Source: Bacteroidales bacterium (lineage in GTDB: Bacteria > Bacteroidota > Bacteroidia > Bacteroidales > JAADJA01). From it: DNA of 64,000 nt. The stretch covers positions 62,001 through 126,000 of the forward strand of contig JAGQVE010000004.1 of assembly GCA_020438105.1 (NCBI GenBank), given 5' to 3'. The position numbers and the translations under genes are program-made. Position 1 is the stretch's first letter. Every line of letters starts with the position of its first letter. Below the pieces are notes generated by a model, which was not told the origin of the DNA, searched no databases, and was given only the letters and a program-made list of their open reading frames with translations. Positions 1 to 6,783 of this stretch are shown piece after piece.

Positions 1-2073
1 CCTGGTTATTACTTTGGACTTAATACTGTTGCATTTGATTACGGTAATGCGGCATTTGGTGCAAGCGTTGTACCTGCTAGTGTTACTGTTGATCGTGGTG
101 TTTTATTGCAAGAAACTTATGCACCAACATTATATAAATATAATGTACAAGGTGTAGCAAATACTTTTGCACAAACAATTTCTGCATCAATTCAACAAGT
201 TATTGGAGGTCCTGCGTTTGCAGCATTTCATACCGAGATTCCAACTACCTGGATGTCATTTTTCACATATACTTTTGACATTGCTCCAGGAGCTGCTCCC
301 GGAACTATGACTGAGATTGTATTTTATGATGTTGCACATCCTGGAAGTATTCCATTGATGAATGGCCAATGTATGTACATTGATCCAACTGGAGCTAATG
401 TACCTTATGCAAATTCGACTGTTACCCCTCCTGGAATGCCACAATTGGACCCATTTGATATCTTCAACTTTGAAGTTGTTCCTGGTGGTCCAACGACAAA
501 CCAATGGACAGGTGCTATTGATGATGATTGGTTCAATACAGGAAACTGGTCATTAGGAACTGTTCCTGATAATACTACCGATGTTGAGATTCCTAACACA
601 GGTGGAAAAGCTCCACTACCAACCATTTCAGGTGGTGTTGCTGCAACTGCTGCATTAGGTATTCTTTCGGGTGCTTCATTAGGCGTTGCTCCTGATGGTG
701 GCCTTGAAACTCATGGTCTTTTCACCAATGATGGTTTCTTTGGCGTACTTTCAGATGCAACAGGTATGGGCGGTACTTATATTGATTTAGGTGGTATTGC
801 CGGTACTGGAGCTTTCGAATATTGGAGAGATATTACTTCTACTGCTTCCACTGGAGATGATGCAGGATGGCATTTTATTTCTGCCCCTATTGCTGGATTC
901 TCCACCGATGATATTTTGGACTATTACCTGAATACCTATGATGAAGGTACTGGTTTATATGTTCACGTAGAAGGAGTTGCTCCTTGTATTCCAGTAACTC
1001 CAGCTATGCCCTGGACTGCTTTAGAAGGCTGGAGCGTTAAGTTTCAACCTGAGTATGCTGGACAGTGTGGTGCTGGTGGAACAGGTACTGTACTTGAATT
1101 CTCCGGTTTAGCAGCTGATGTTCATTCTGGAGCAATTCCAGGTTCATTTACTGCAGGAGGACCAGTTGCTGAGCATTGGAACCTGATGGGTAACCCATAT
1201 ATGTCAGCACTTGATGCAGATGCTATGGTTGCTACCTGGCCGGCTGCTTTGAATACTTCAATTTACCAGTATAATGATGCTGCACTTGACTTTGTTGAAT
1301 GGTCAGCTGCAGTACCTGGTGTGAACAATCTGATTGCTCCTACTCAAGGATTCTTCGTTAGTGCAACTGCTGGTGGAACATTAACTGTAGATAATAGTAT
1401 GCGTGCACATGGTGGTATGTTCATGAAAAGCGAAGTTGATAATTTATTAGGACTTCAGGCTTCAGGTAATGGTTACGAAGATGAAATGTACATTCGTTTC
1501 ATGGAAGAAGCTACAGCTAATTTTGATGGAAGCTGGGATGCTTACAAATTGTTAACTCAAGAAGAAGCTGTTCCACAAATTTATACAACTACCACTGGAG
1601 CTAATTTAGCAATTGACGCTCGTCCTGCTACTGAAATGGTTCCTATGGAATTTGTTGCCGGCTTAAATGGAACTTACACTATTGCAGCTATCGAAACAAG
1701 CAATTTCTCAGAAGTAACATTAGAAGATGTTGAAAATGGCGTATTTACAAATCTTTTGACTGATTCTTATACATTTGATTATAACAATGCTGAAGCTCAC
1801 AATTTCATTATTCACTTTGGTGCTCTTGGAACTGGTGAACTGAATGCCTCTAATGTAAACATCTGGTCAAACGACAGTAAAGTATACGTTCAGGTACCTC
1901 AAGACCTGAGAGGTGATATCGTAATTTATAACATGATGGGACAGGAAGTAGTTGCTACTGACATTCAGCCAAATGTTATAAACGTAATTCCTATCGATGA
2001 GGTTAATACTTACTATGTTGTTAAAGTTATCTCAAACGAAGAGATTGTAACCGGTAAAGTATACATCAAGTAA
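1..2073 (+). CDS. T9SS-sorted surface adhesin, 5' end cut off by window
   Basis: The frame is open from base 1, so the gene begins upstream; 690 residues are visible. The internal TTG at 106 is not a convincing start. Near residue 165 there is a WTG...W...GNWS segment, typical of Bacteroidota adhesins with a beta-helix-like module. It is followed by GWHFISAP and WNLMGNP motifs that match WHLIAAP and GWNLVGNP in the adhesin at 15080-19090, so the two are paralogues. The last 75 or so residues form a type IX secretion C-terminal domain (type A): a beta-rich segment with IYNMMGQEVV, ending in a basic KVYIK. The protein is expected to cross the outer membrane by the T9SS and become surface-anchored. 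A PID-CTERM-like gene follows 40 bp downstream, the same arrangement as in the paralogue. Ligand unknown. Confidence 0.85.
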   Translation, partial: PGYYFGLNTVAFDYGNAAFGASVVPASVTVDRGVLLQETYAPTLYKYNVQGVANTFAQTISASIQQVIGGPAFAAFHTEIPTTWMSFFTYTFDIAPGAAPGTMTEIVFYDVAHPGSIPLMNGQCMYIDPTGANVPYANSTVTPPGMPQLDPFDIFNFEVVPGGPTTNQWTGAIDDDWFNTGNWSLGTVPDNTTDVEIPNTGGKAPLPTISGGVAATAALGILSGASLGVAPDGGLETHGLFTNDGFFGVLSDATGMGGTYIDLGGIAGTGAFEYWRDITSTASTGDDAGWHFISAPIAGFSTDDILDYYLNTYDEGTGLYVHVEGVAPCIPVTPAMPWTALEGWSVKFQPEYAGQCGAGGTGTVLEFSGLAADVHSGAIPGSFTAGGPVAEHWNLMGNPYMSALDADAMVATWPAALNTSIYQYNDAALDFVEWSAAVPGVNNLIAPTQGFFVSATAGGTLTVDNSMRAHGGMFMKSEVDNLLGLQASGNGYEDEMYIRFMEEATANFDGSWDAYKLLTQEEAVPQIYTTTTGANLAIDARPATEMVPMEFVAGLNGTYTIAAIETSNFSEVTLEDVENGVFTNLLTDSYTFDYNNAEAHNFIIHFGALGTGELNASNVNIWSNDSKVYVQVPQDLRGDIVIYNMMGQEVVATDIQPNVINVIPIDEVNTYYVVKVISNEEIVTGKVYIK

Positions 2074-2113
2074 AAGTTAAATTAAGTTGAATAACATAAA
2101 AAATACTCACGAT

Positions 2114-2338
2114 ATGAAAAAAGTAGTTCAGATTTTAGCAATACTATTTGTAGTACTGGTTCCGGTTATCCTTTCAGCACAGCCATTACCTTATGATACA
2201 GGTGTTGGTGGCGGTGCTGGTGCCAACTCAGTTGGTGGTGGTGCTCCAATCGGCGGTGGATTATTGATTATGATCTCACTGGCTATTGGTTACGGAACCA
2301 AAAAAATCTATGACGCTCGTAAAAAAGTTTTAGACTAA
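2114..2338 (+). CDS. PID-CTERM-like small exported protein
   Basis: A 74-residue protein. I start it at ATG 2114 because it then opens directly with a signal peptide (MKKVVQ plus a hydrophobic core ending LSAQ); an in-frame TTG at 2087 would only add ten polar residues. The mature part is Gly/Pro-rich (GVGGGAGANSVGGGAPIGGG), then one hydrophobic helix (LLIMISLAIGYG) and a basic tail (TKKIYDARKK). This three-part end (short motif, membrane helix, Lys/Arg cluster) resembles sorting signals of the LPXTG/PEP-CTERM type and, from memory, the NCBI family called PID-CTERM. The residue after Pro-Ile is Gly here and Asp in the paralogue at 14778-14996. Both genes sit directly downstream of a T9SS adhesin and upstream of a terminator. 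The function is unknown; the family name is recalled, not searched. Confidence 0.7.
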   Translation: MKKVVQILAILFVVLVPVILSAQPLPYDTGVGGGAGANSVGGGAPIGGGLLIMISLAIGYGTKKIYDARKKVLD

Positions 2339-2361
2339 GAGCTGATTAATAGATAGTAATC

Positions 2362-2399
2362 AAAAGCTTTATCCGCCCACTGGCGGATAAAGCTTTTTT
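2362..2399 (+). terminator. Rho-independent terminator after the adhesin/PID-CTERM unit
   Basis: A perfect 16-bp inverted repeat (2362-2377 with 2382-2397) surrounds a 4-nt CACT loop and ends in a T run. It closes the first adhesin plus PID-CTERM transcript and separates it from the holin-like gene. Confidence 0.9.
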
Positions 2400-2411
2400 A
2401 ATTTTAATGTT

Positions 2412-2753
2412 ATGAATTTTATAATTAAACTTCTGCTTTCAGGATTGGCTGTTATAACTGCAGCTTATCTATTGCCTGGAGTTCATATTAGCGGTTTTAT
2501 TAGTGCAATAGTAGTTGCTATTGTGCTAGGTCTTTTTAATGCATTAGTAAGGCCTATTCTCATTATTCTGACTATTCCAGTCACCATTTTTACTCTGGGC
2601 TTATTTATTTTTGTAATAAATGCAATAATCATTTTAATGGTTAGCTCAATTTTAAACGGGTTTGAAGTTGATGGTTTTTGGTGGGCACTGGCATTCAGTA
2701 TTGTTTTAACAATTGTAACTTCAATTATTAACAGTGCCATAAAGGAGAGCTAA
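2412..2753 (+). CDS. Phage holin family 4-like membrane protein
   Basis: A 113-residue, almost wholly hydrophobic protein with about four membrane helices. It carries the conserved GLFNALVRPIL segment of the phage_holin_4_2 family (YvlD-like), common in bacterial chromosomes outside any prophage. Its length is typical. No lysin or other phage genes are near, so a phage role is unlikely; a small inner-membrane protein of unknown function is the better reading. The gene follows a strong terminator and lies 3 bp upstream of the flavin-binding protein gene, so these two probably form a transcription unit. Confidence 0.8.
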   Translation: MNFIIKLLLSGLAVITAAYLLPGVHISGFISAIVVAIVLGLFNALVRPILIILTIPVTIFTLGLFIFVINAIIILMVSSILNGFEVDGFWWALAFSIVLTIVTSIINSAIKES

Positions 2754-2756
2754 AGC

Positions 2757-3218
2757 ATGAAAAATCGACCAATTACTACTCTCGAAGATATTGAAAAGAT
2801 TGTGGCTAAATGTGAAATAATCACATTGTCGATGCGTGATGAATTAAATCAACCTTATGCAGTTCCCATGAATTTTGGTTACCAAAAAGGAATATTTTAT
2901 TTTCATTCTGCGCCCATAGGAAAAAAAATTAGCTGCTTAAAATCAAATCCTGAAGTTGCCATTACCATGAGTACTGATCATGAGTTAAGATGGCAGAGTG
3001 AAGGTGTAGCTTGTAGTTATAGTATGAAATACAGAAGTGTATTTGCCAGTGGGAAGGTTGAATTTGTTGAAAACAAAGACACCAAGATAGCTGCATTAAA
3101 TATTATTATGAAACAATATACCGAAAAAACGTTCAATTATAATGATCCTGCGGTGAGAGATGTTTGTGTTTTTCAAGTGAAGGCGGATAAGCTTGAAGGA
3201 AGAGAATATGGTTATTAA
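2757..3218 (+). CDS. Pyridoxamine 5'-phosphate oxidase-family flavoprotein (NimA-like)
   Basis: A 153-residue protein of the FMN-binding split-barrel fold. The N-terminal lead (ITTLEDIEKIVAKCEIITLSM), the strand YAVPMNFGYQ and the FYFHSAPIGKK segment follow the pattern of NimA-type pyridoxamine 5'-phosphate oxidase-related proteins. These proteins bind FMN or haem and may reduce small molecules such as nitroimidazoles; the natural substrate is usually unknown. It is probably co-transcribed with the holin-like gene (3-bp gap). Its last 4 bases overlap the end of the convergent PAP2 gene. True pyridoxamine phosphate oxidase (PdxH) is less likely because the protein is short. Confidence 0.8.
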   Translation: MKNRPITTLEDIEKIVAKCEIITLSMRDELNQPYAVPMNFGYQKGIFYFHSAPIGKKISCLKSNPEVAITMSTDHELRWQSEGVACSYSMKYRSVFASGKVEFVENKDTKIAALNIIMKQYTEKTFNYNDPAVRDVCVFQVKADKLEGREYGY

Positions 3219-3784
3219 GCCAAATCAGGTTTTAATATTAGTAAGAGTCTGAATAATCCATATGCTAATAAGGTACCAGCCAATGCTCCGGCTATAACAT
3301 CTCCCGGATAATGTACCCCAAGATATATCCTGGAATAGGCAATAATAGTGGCCCAAATGAATAATCCTACAATCCAATATCTGTTTATTCTTTTATACAG
3401 AAATAGGGAAACAATGGTGGCAATACCAAAATGATTACTCGCATGTGATGAGTAAAAGCCAAATTGACCCCCGCAATGGTTATTTACAATATGAACCAAA
3501 CCTTCGAGTGTAGGATTATGACATGGCCGTAATCGCATAATTACATTTTTAAAAAGATTTACTGAAATGAAATCATTCAGACCTACCACAGCTATAATTG
3601 TAAGAATTACCCAAATGGCGTTTCTTTTAAACAGTTTTATTAATACACCAATTATTAAAATATATAAAGGTATCCAAACCCACTTCTCACTAATGTAAAA
3701 CATTATCTGATCCCAAAAGGAATTGTGAATCCCGTTGAGGAAGAGGAAAAGATCAGTATCCCATTTTACAAGTTGATCAATCAA
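3215..3784 (-). CDS. PAP2-superfamily membrane phosphatase
   Basis: A 189-residue membrane protein with about five helices and all three PAP2 phosphatase motifs: KX6RP (KNVIMRLRP), a central SSHASNHFG (the PSGH-type motif with the catalytic His) and SRX5HX3D ([12 protein letters not shown]). Family members dephosphorylate lipid phosphates such as undecaprenyl pyrophosphate, phosphatidate or lipid A phosphates on the periplasmic side of the inner membrane. The start is a TTG at 3784 inside the end of obg, an 8-bp overlap that implies translational coupling in an hpt-obg-PAP2 operon. Which lipid is the substrate cannot be told from sequence. Confidence 0.88.
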   Translation of the reverse strand: MIDQLVKWDTDLFLFLNGIHNSFWDQIMFYISEKWVWIPLYILIIGVLIKLFKRNAIWVILTIIAVVGLNDFISVNLFKNVIMRLRPCHNPTLEGLVHIVNNHCGGQFGFYSSHASNHFGIATIVSLFLYKRINRYWIVGLFIWATIIAYSRIYLGVHYPGDVIAGALAGTLLAYGLFRLLLILKPDLA

Positions 3785-4781
3785 ATTGAACCGGTTTGTT
3801 TAATTGTTTCCAAATCAAATCCTTTAACTCCGTTAATCCCAATTGGGCAACGGAAGAAATAAAAACATATGGAATATCAGGAAGGTCCTTCTTTATTTCA
3901 TAGATAAGCTCCTGATCCAATAAATCTGATTTGGTAATTGCTATAATAAAATCCTTATCCAGCAGCTCCGGATTGTATTGCTTTAGTTCGTTATGAAGTA
4001 TTTCAAACTCCTTATTTATATCTTTACTATCAGCCGGAACCATGTATAGCAAAAGTGCGTTCCTTTCGATATGACGTAAAAAACGCAAACCCAAACCTTT
4101 TCCCTGATGGGCATTTTCAATTATTCCCGGAATATCAGCAACCACAAATGATCTGTCGTCCCGATATCTTACCATTCCAAGGTTCGGAGTTAAAGTGGTA
4201 AAAGGATAATCAGCAATCTCTGGTTTAGCGGCTGATATTACTGATAATAAAGTTGATTTACCGGCATTCGGGAATCCAACCAAACCCACATCAGCCAGAA
4301 GTTTTAATTCGAGAATATGCCATTCCTCTAAACCTGATTCACCAGGTTGAGCATATTTAGGAGCCCGGTTTGTTGGTGACTTAAAATGGTCATTACCCAA
4401 TCCACCTCTCCCACCGGGGACTAAAATATGGGTTTGACCATGCTCAGTAATTTCACATTGAAATTCATCGGTTTCAGCATTGCGGGCAACCGTACCCAAA
4501 GGTACCTCCAGAACCACATCAGCACCATTAGCACCTGTTTTTAAACTCTCTGATCCTGCCTGTCCATTTTCTGCCTTTACATGTTTGGTATATTTTAAAT
4601 GAAGCAGGGTCCATAGTTGGTCATTGCCCTTGAGGATAATATGCCCGCCTCTGCCACCATCTCCTCCATCTGGTCCACCTCTTGGGTTTGACCGGCTTCT
4701 GTGAAAATGAGCTGAGCCGGCACCTCCTTTTCCCGAACGGCAATTAATTTTAACATAATCCACAAAGTTTGGACTACCCAT
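3777..4781 (-). CDS. obgE: Obg-family GTPase (CgtA/ObgE)
   Basis: A 334-residue ribosome-assembly GTPase. Residues 1-158 form the glycine-rich Obg fold (repeated GGxGG and GGRGG stretches). The G domain follows, with GFPNAGKST (G1), a TT switch residue, [16 protein letters not shown] (G3), ITKSD (G4) and ISSVAQ (G5). Obg binds the large ribosomal subunit and links its maturation to growth and stringent control. The extra C-terminal OCT domain is absent, as is usual outside Firmicutes. The gene starts 5 bp after hpt stops and ends in TGA inside the PAP2 start. In many Bacteroidota adk sits between hpt and obg; here it does not. Confidence 0.97.
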   Translation of the reverse strand: MGSPNFVDYVKINCRSGKGGAGSAHFHRSRSNPRGGPDGGDGGRGGHIILKGNDQLWTLLHLKYTKHVKAENGQAGSESLKTGANGADVVLEVPLGTVARNAETDEFQCEITEHGQTHILVPGGRGGLGNDHFKSPTNRAPKYAQPGESGLEEWHILELKLLADVGLVGFPNAGKSTLLSVISAAKPEIADYPFTTLTPNLGMVRYRDDRSFVVADIPGIIENAHQGKGLGLRFLRHIERNALLLYMVPADSKDINKEFEILHNELKQYNPELLDKDFIIAITKSDLLDQELIYEIKKDLPDIPYVFISSVAQLGLTELKDLIWKQLNKPVQFD

Positions 4782-4786
4782 GGTTT

Positions 4787-5323
4787 TTATTCTATAATCT
4801 TATAAATATCAGGCAAATTTCTACCGTGGCCATCATAATCGAGCCCATAGCCAACTATAAAATCATTAGGAATTTCCAGTCCGATATAATCAATTTTATA
4901 GTTCATTTTAAAAGCATCCGGTTTAAAAAGCAAAGTGGCAATTTTTACTTCTTCGGCTTCAAGTTTTTTGAGTTTTTCCTGGGTTACACCCATAGTTATA
5001 CCGGTATCAATGATATCCTCAATAATTACAACCGACCTGTCGTGTAAAACCTCGTCCAATCCAATTAGCTCACGAACTACTGAAGTCGTTTTTGTGCCGA
5101 TATAGGAAGATAGTTTTACAAAGGAAATTTCACAAGGAAAATTTACATACTTGAACAAATCTCCTGCAAACATAAAAGCCCCGTTAAGAACAATCAGGAA
5201 AAGCGGATTTTTGCCAGCCATGTCCCTTGTTATGTCTTCGGCAACTTTTTTAACCCTATCCTGGATATCTTCTTCCTTTATGTACAGGGAAAATTCCTTA
5301 TCGTGTATTTTAATTGTTTTCAT
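4787..5323 (-). CDS. hpt: Hypoxanthine phosphoribosyltransferase
   Basis: A 178-residue purine salvage enzyme that makes IMP/GMP from hypoxanthine/guanine and PRPP. The PRPP-binding loop is clear ([14 protein letters not shown]), preceded by the flexible-loop SSYIGTK region and followed by the base-binding [18 protein letters not shown] segment. I place the start at ATG 5323 ([11 protein letters not shown]), as a longer reading adds an unconserved 15-residue extension. A TATCTTTG -7 element lies upstream at 5349-5356 on the same strand. It leads the hpt-obg-PAP2 operon and is divergent from purE. Confidence 0.95.
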   Translation of the reverse strand: MKTIKIHDKEFSLYIKEEDIQDRVKKVAEDITRDMAGKNPLFLIVLNGAFMFAGDLFKYVNFPCEISFVKLSSYIGTKTTSVVRELIGLDEVLHDRSVVIIEDIIDTGITMGVTQEKLKKLEAEEVKIATLLFKPDAFKMNYKIDYIGLEIPNDFIVGYGLDYDGHGRNLPDIYKIIE

Positions 5324-5348
5324 AAATTTATTTATCGCAAAAGAACTA

Positions 5349-5356
5349 CAAAGATA
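5349..5356 (-). promoter_or_regulatory. Putative -7 element for hpt operon
   Basis: On the minus strand this reads TATCTTTG, matching the Bacteroidota -7 consensus TAnnTTTG, about 26 bp upstream of the hpt ATG. No clear TTTG -33 element is visible at the right distance. Confidence 0.5.
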
Positions 5357-5386
5357 ACAAGATCGCAAAATCAGGCTTAAATTATA

Positions 5387-5394
5387 TAATTTTG
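5387..5394 (+). promoter_or_regulatory. Putative -7 element for purE
   Basis: TAATTTTG matches TAnnTTTG and lies 23 bp upstream of the purE ATG, back to back with the hpt promoter. The -33 element is not obvious. Confidence 0.45.
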
Positions 5395-5417
5395 TACCAA
5401 AACGAAAATTTTAAGAG

Positions 5418-5924
5418 ATGAAACCAATAGTAAGTATTATTATGGGAAGTACTTCCGATCTGGGTGTAATGGAAGGTGCAGCTAAATTATTTGATGAACT
5501 TGAAATACCTTTTGAGATAAATGCATTAAGTGCCCATCGTACACCGGAAGAAGTTGAAAGATTCGCCAAAGGAGCCAGGGCTCGTGGAATAAAAGTAATT
5601 ATTGCCGGAGCCGGAATGGCGGCCCATTTACCAGGTGTGATTGCAGCCATGACTCCACTGCCAGTAATAGGTGTTCCGATTAAAGCAACCCTTGACGGGA
5701 TGGATGCCCTTTTAGCCATCGTTCAGATGCCTCCGGGAATTCCCGTTGCTACGGTTGCTATTAACGGAGCCAGAAATGCAGGGATTTTAGCTGCTCAGAT
5801 CATTGCAACCGGTGATGAAAAAATGGCTGAAAAAATGGCCCAGTTTAAGGAAGAACTAAAAGGAAAGATTGTAAAGGCGAACCAGGATCTTTCTGAGATA
5901 AAATTCAAATTTAAAGTAAATTAA
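5418..5924 (+). CDS. purE: N5-carboxyaminoimidazole ribonucleotide mutase PurE
   Basis: A 168-residue class I PurE that converts N5-CAIR to CAIR in purine synthesis. It shows the GSTSDLGVM phosphate-binding loop, the SAHRTPE segment with the catalytic His, and AGAGMAAHLPGV. The length is normal. The gene is divergent from hpt, so purine synthesis and salvage share one control region, and it is convergent with the kinase-like gene at 5928 with only 3 bp between the stops. No purK is visible here. Confidence 0.96.
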   Translation: MKPIVSIIMGSTSDLGVMEGAAKLFDELEIPFEINALSAHRTPEEVERFAKGARARGIKVIIAGAGMAAHLPGVIAAMTPLPVIGVPIKATLDGMDALLAIVQMPPGIPVATVAINGARNAGILAAQIIATGDEKMAEKMAQFKEELKGKIVKANQDLSEIKFKFKVN

Positions 5925-5927
5925 CCA

Positions 5928-6656
5928 CTATCGAATCAGCTTTTTTGATTCGGCAAGGTTGAGAATGATTGATATTATTTCTTGCTCGGAAAGTGTTTTC
6001 CTGTTAAGAACAATATCAAAAATCGAAAGATCCGTATCATAGCCCATAAAACTATCAATCAGGTATTTTCTTTCCTGGTCGATCCGTAGCAGGTATTTCA
6101 AGGCCTCTGAAGTTGTTTTGTTATAGTTATTCGAAACATTTTCAACCCGCCATTCAATGGGAGCAGTGAGTTTTATATGTAATGATTCAGGATTGTCTTT
6201 TGCAAAAGCTATTCCACCTCGCCCAACGATGATGATGTAGCCATTCATGCAAATGGATTTGATAACCTCAGTTATGGTATTTCTTATCTTTTTATCGCTT
6301 TTATAATACCTGGTGCTCATCGCTTCAACGATTTCATCCATGGTGCTTTTTCGTTCCGACCGAAATACATAATCAATTTTCGACGGACTTAAATTCAACA
6401 CTTTTGATGATTCCTCCAGGATAGATTTGTTTAACCAGCGCCATTTGTTTTGGATTCCTCTTGAATGTAATCGTTTTGTCAATTCAACAGATAATTTTTC
6501 AGCAATGGGATTGGCCATACATCCAAAGTCACGGCTGATGGAGATATATGGTCCTATTTTTACAGGTTTTGGAGGCTTATCCTGTAAAGCCTGACTAAAA
6601 TACTTTTCGAAGATATTTTCTTTGAGAGTCGATTGAGAAATGGTTTTTGTTGTCAT
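5928..6656 (-). CDS. Cytidylate kinase-like family protein
   Basis: A 242-residue protein of the cytidylate_kin2 type, common in Bacteroidota. After a 35-residue lead, ISISRDFGCMANPIAEKL replaces the classical P-loop GxxGxGKS of nucleotide kinases; this degenerate loop is usual for the family. A later VGRGGIAFAKD segment and an R-rich lid (RIDQERK) fit a nucleoside-monophosphate-kinase fold. The real substrate is unknown. It is divergent from the 991-residue receiver/PEP-binding protein gene with 127 bp between starts, so the two may be functionally linked. Confidence 0.75.
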   Translation of the reverse strand: MTTKTISQSTLKENIFEKYFSQALQDKPPKPVKIGPYISISRDFGCMANPIAEKLSVELTKRLHSRGIQNKWRWLNKSILEESSKVLNLSPSKIDYVFRSERKSTMDEIVEAMSTRYYKSDKKIRNTITEVIKSICMNGYIIIVGRGGIAFAKDNPESLHIKLTAPIEWRVENVSNNYNKTTSEALKYLLRIDQERKYLIDSFMGYDTDLSIFDIVLNRKTLSEQEIISIILNLAESKKLIR

Positions 6657-6753
6657 CGCTTTAGGTATTTAATTTTCTCAAATTTACTAAAAATCAACCT
6701 AAAAGTCAATAATGATGCTTGTAAGTTCCAATCAATCGGCATGGTATTATTTG

Positions 6754-6761
6754 TAATTTTG
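6754..6761 (+). promoter_or_regulatory. Putative -7 element for the receiver/PEP-binding gene
   Basis: TAATTTTG matches the TAnnTTTG consensus, 22 bp before the ATG at 6784. No confident -33 element. Confidence 0.45.
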
Positions 6762-6783
6762 TGAAGCTACAACTTCAAATTAT

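Noticed and set aside
106..2073. Adhesin starting at TTG 106
   Set aside because: The frame is open to base 1, and the protein has no signal peptide from 106; the true start lies outside the window.
2412..2753. Prophage lysis gene
   Set aside because: The holin-like family is common in ordinary chromosomes, and no other phage gene is near.
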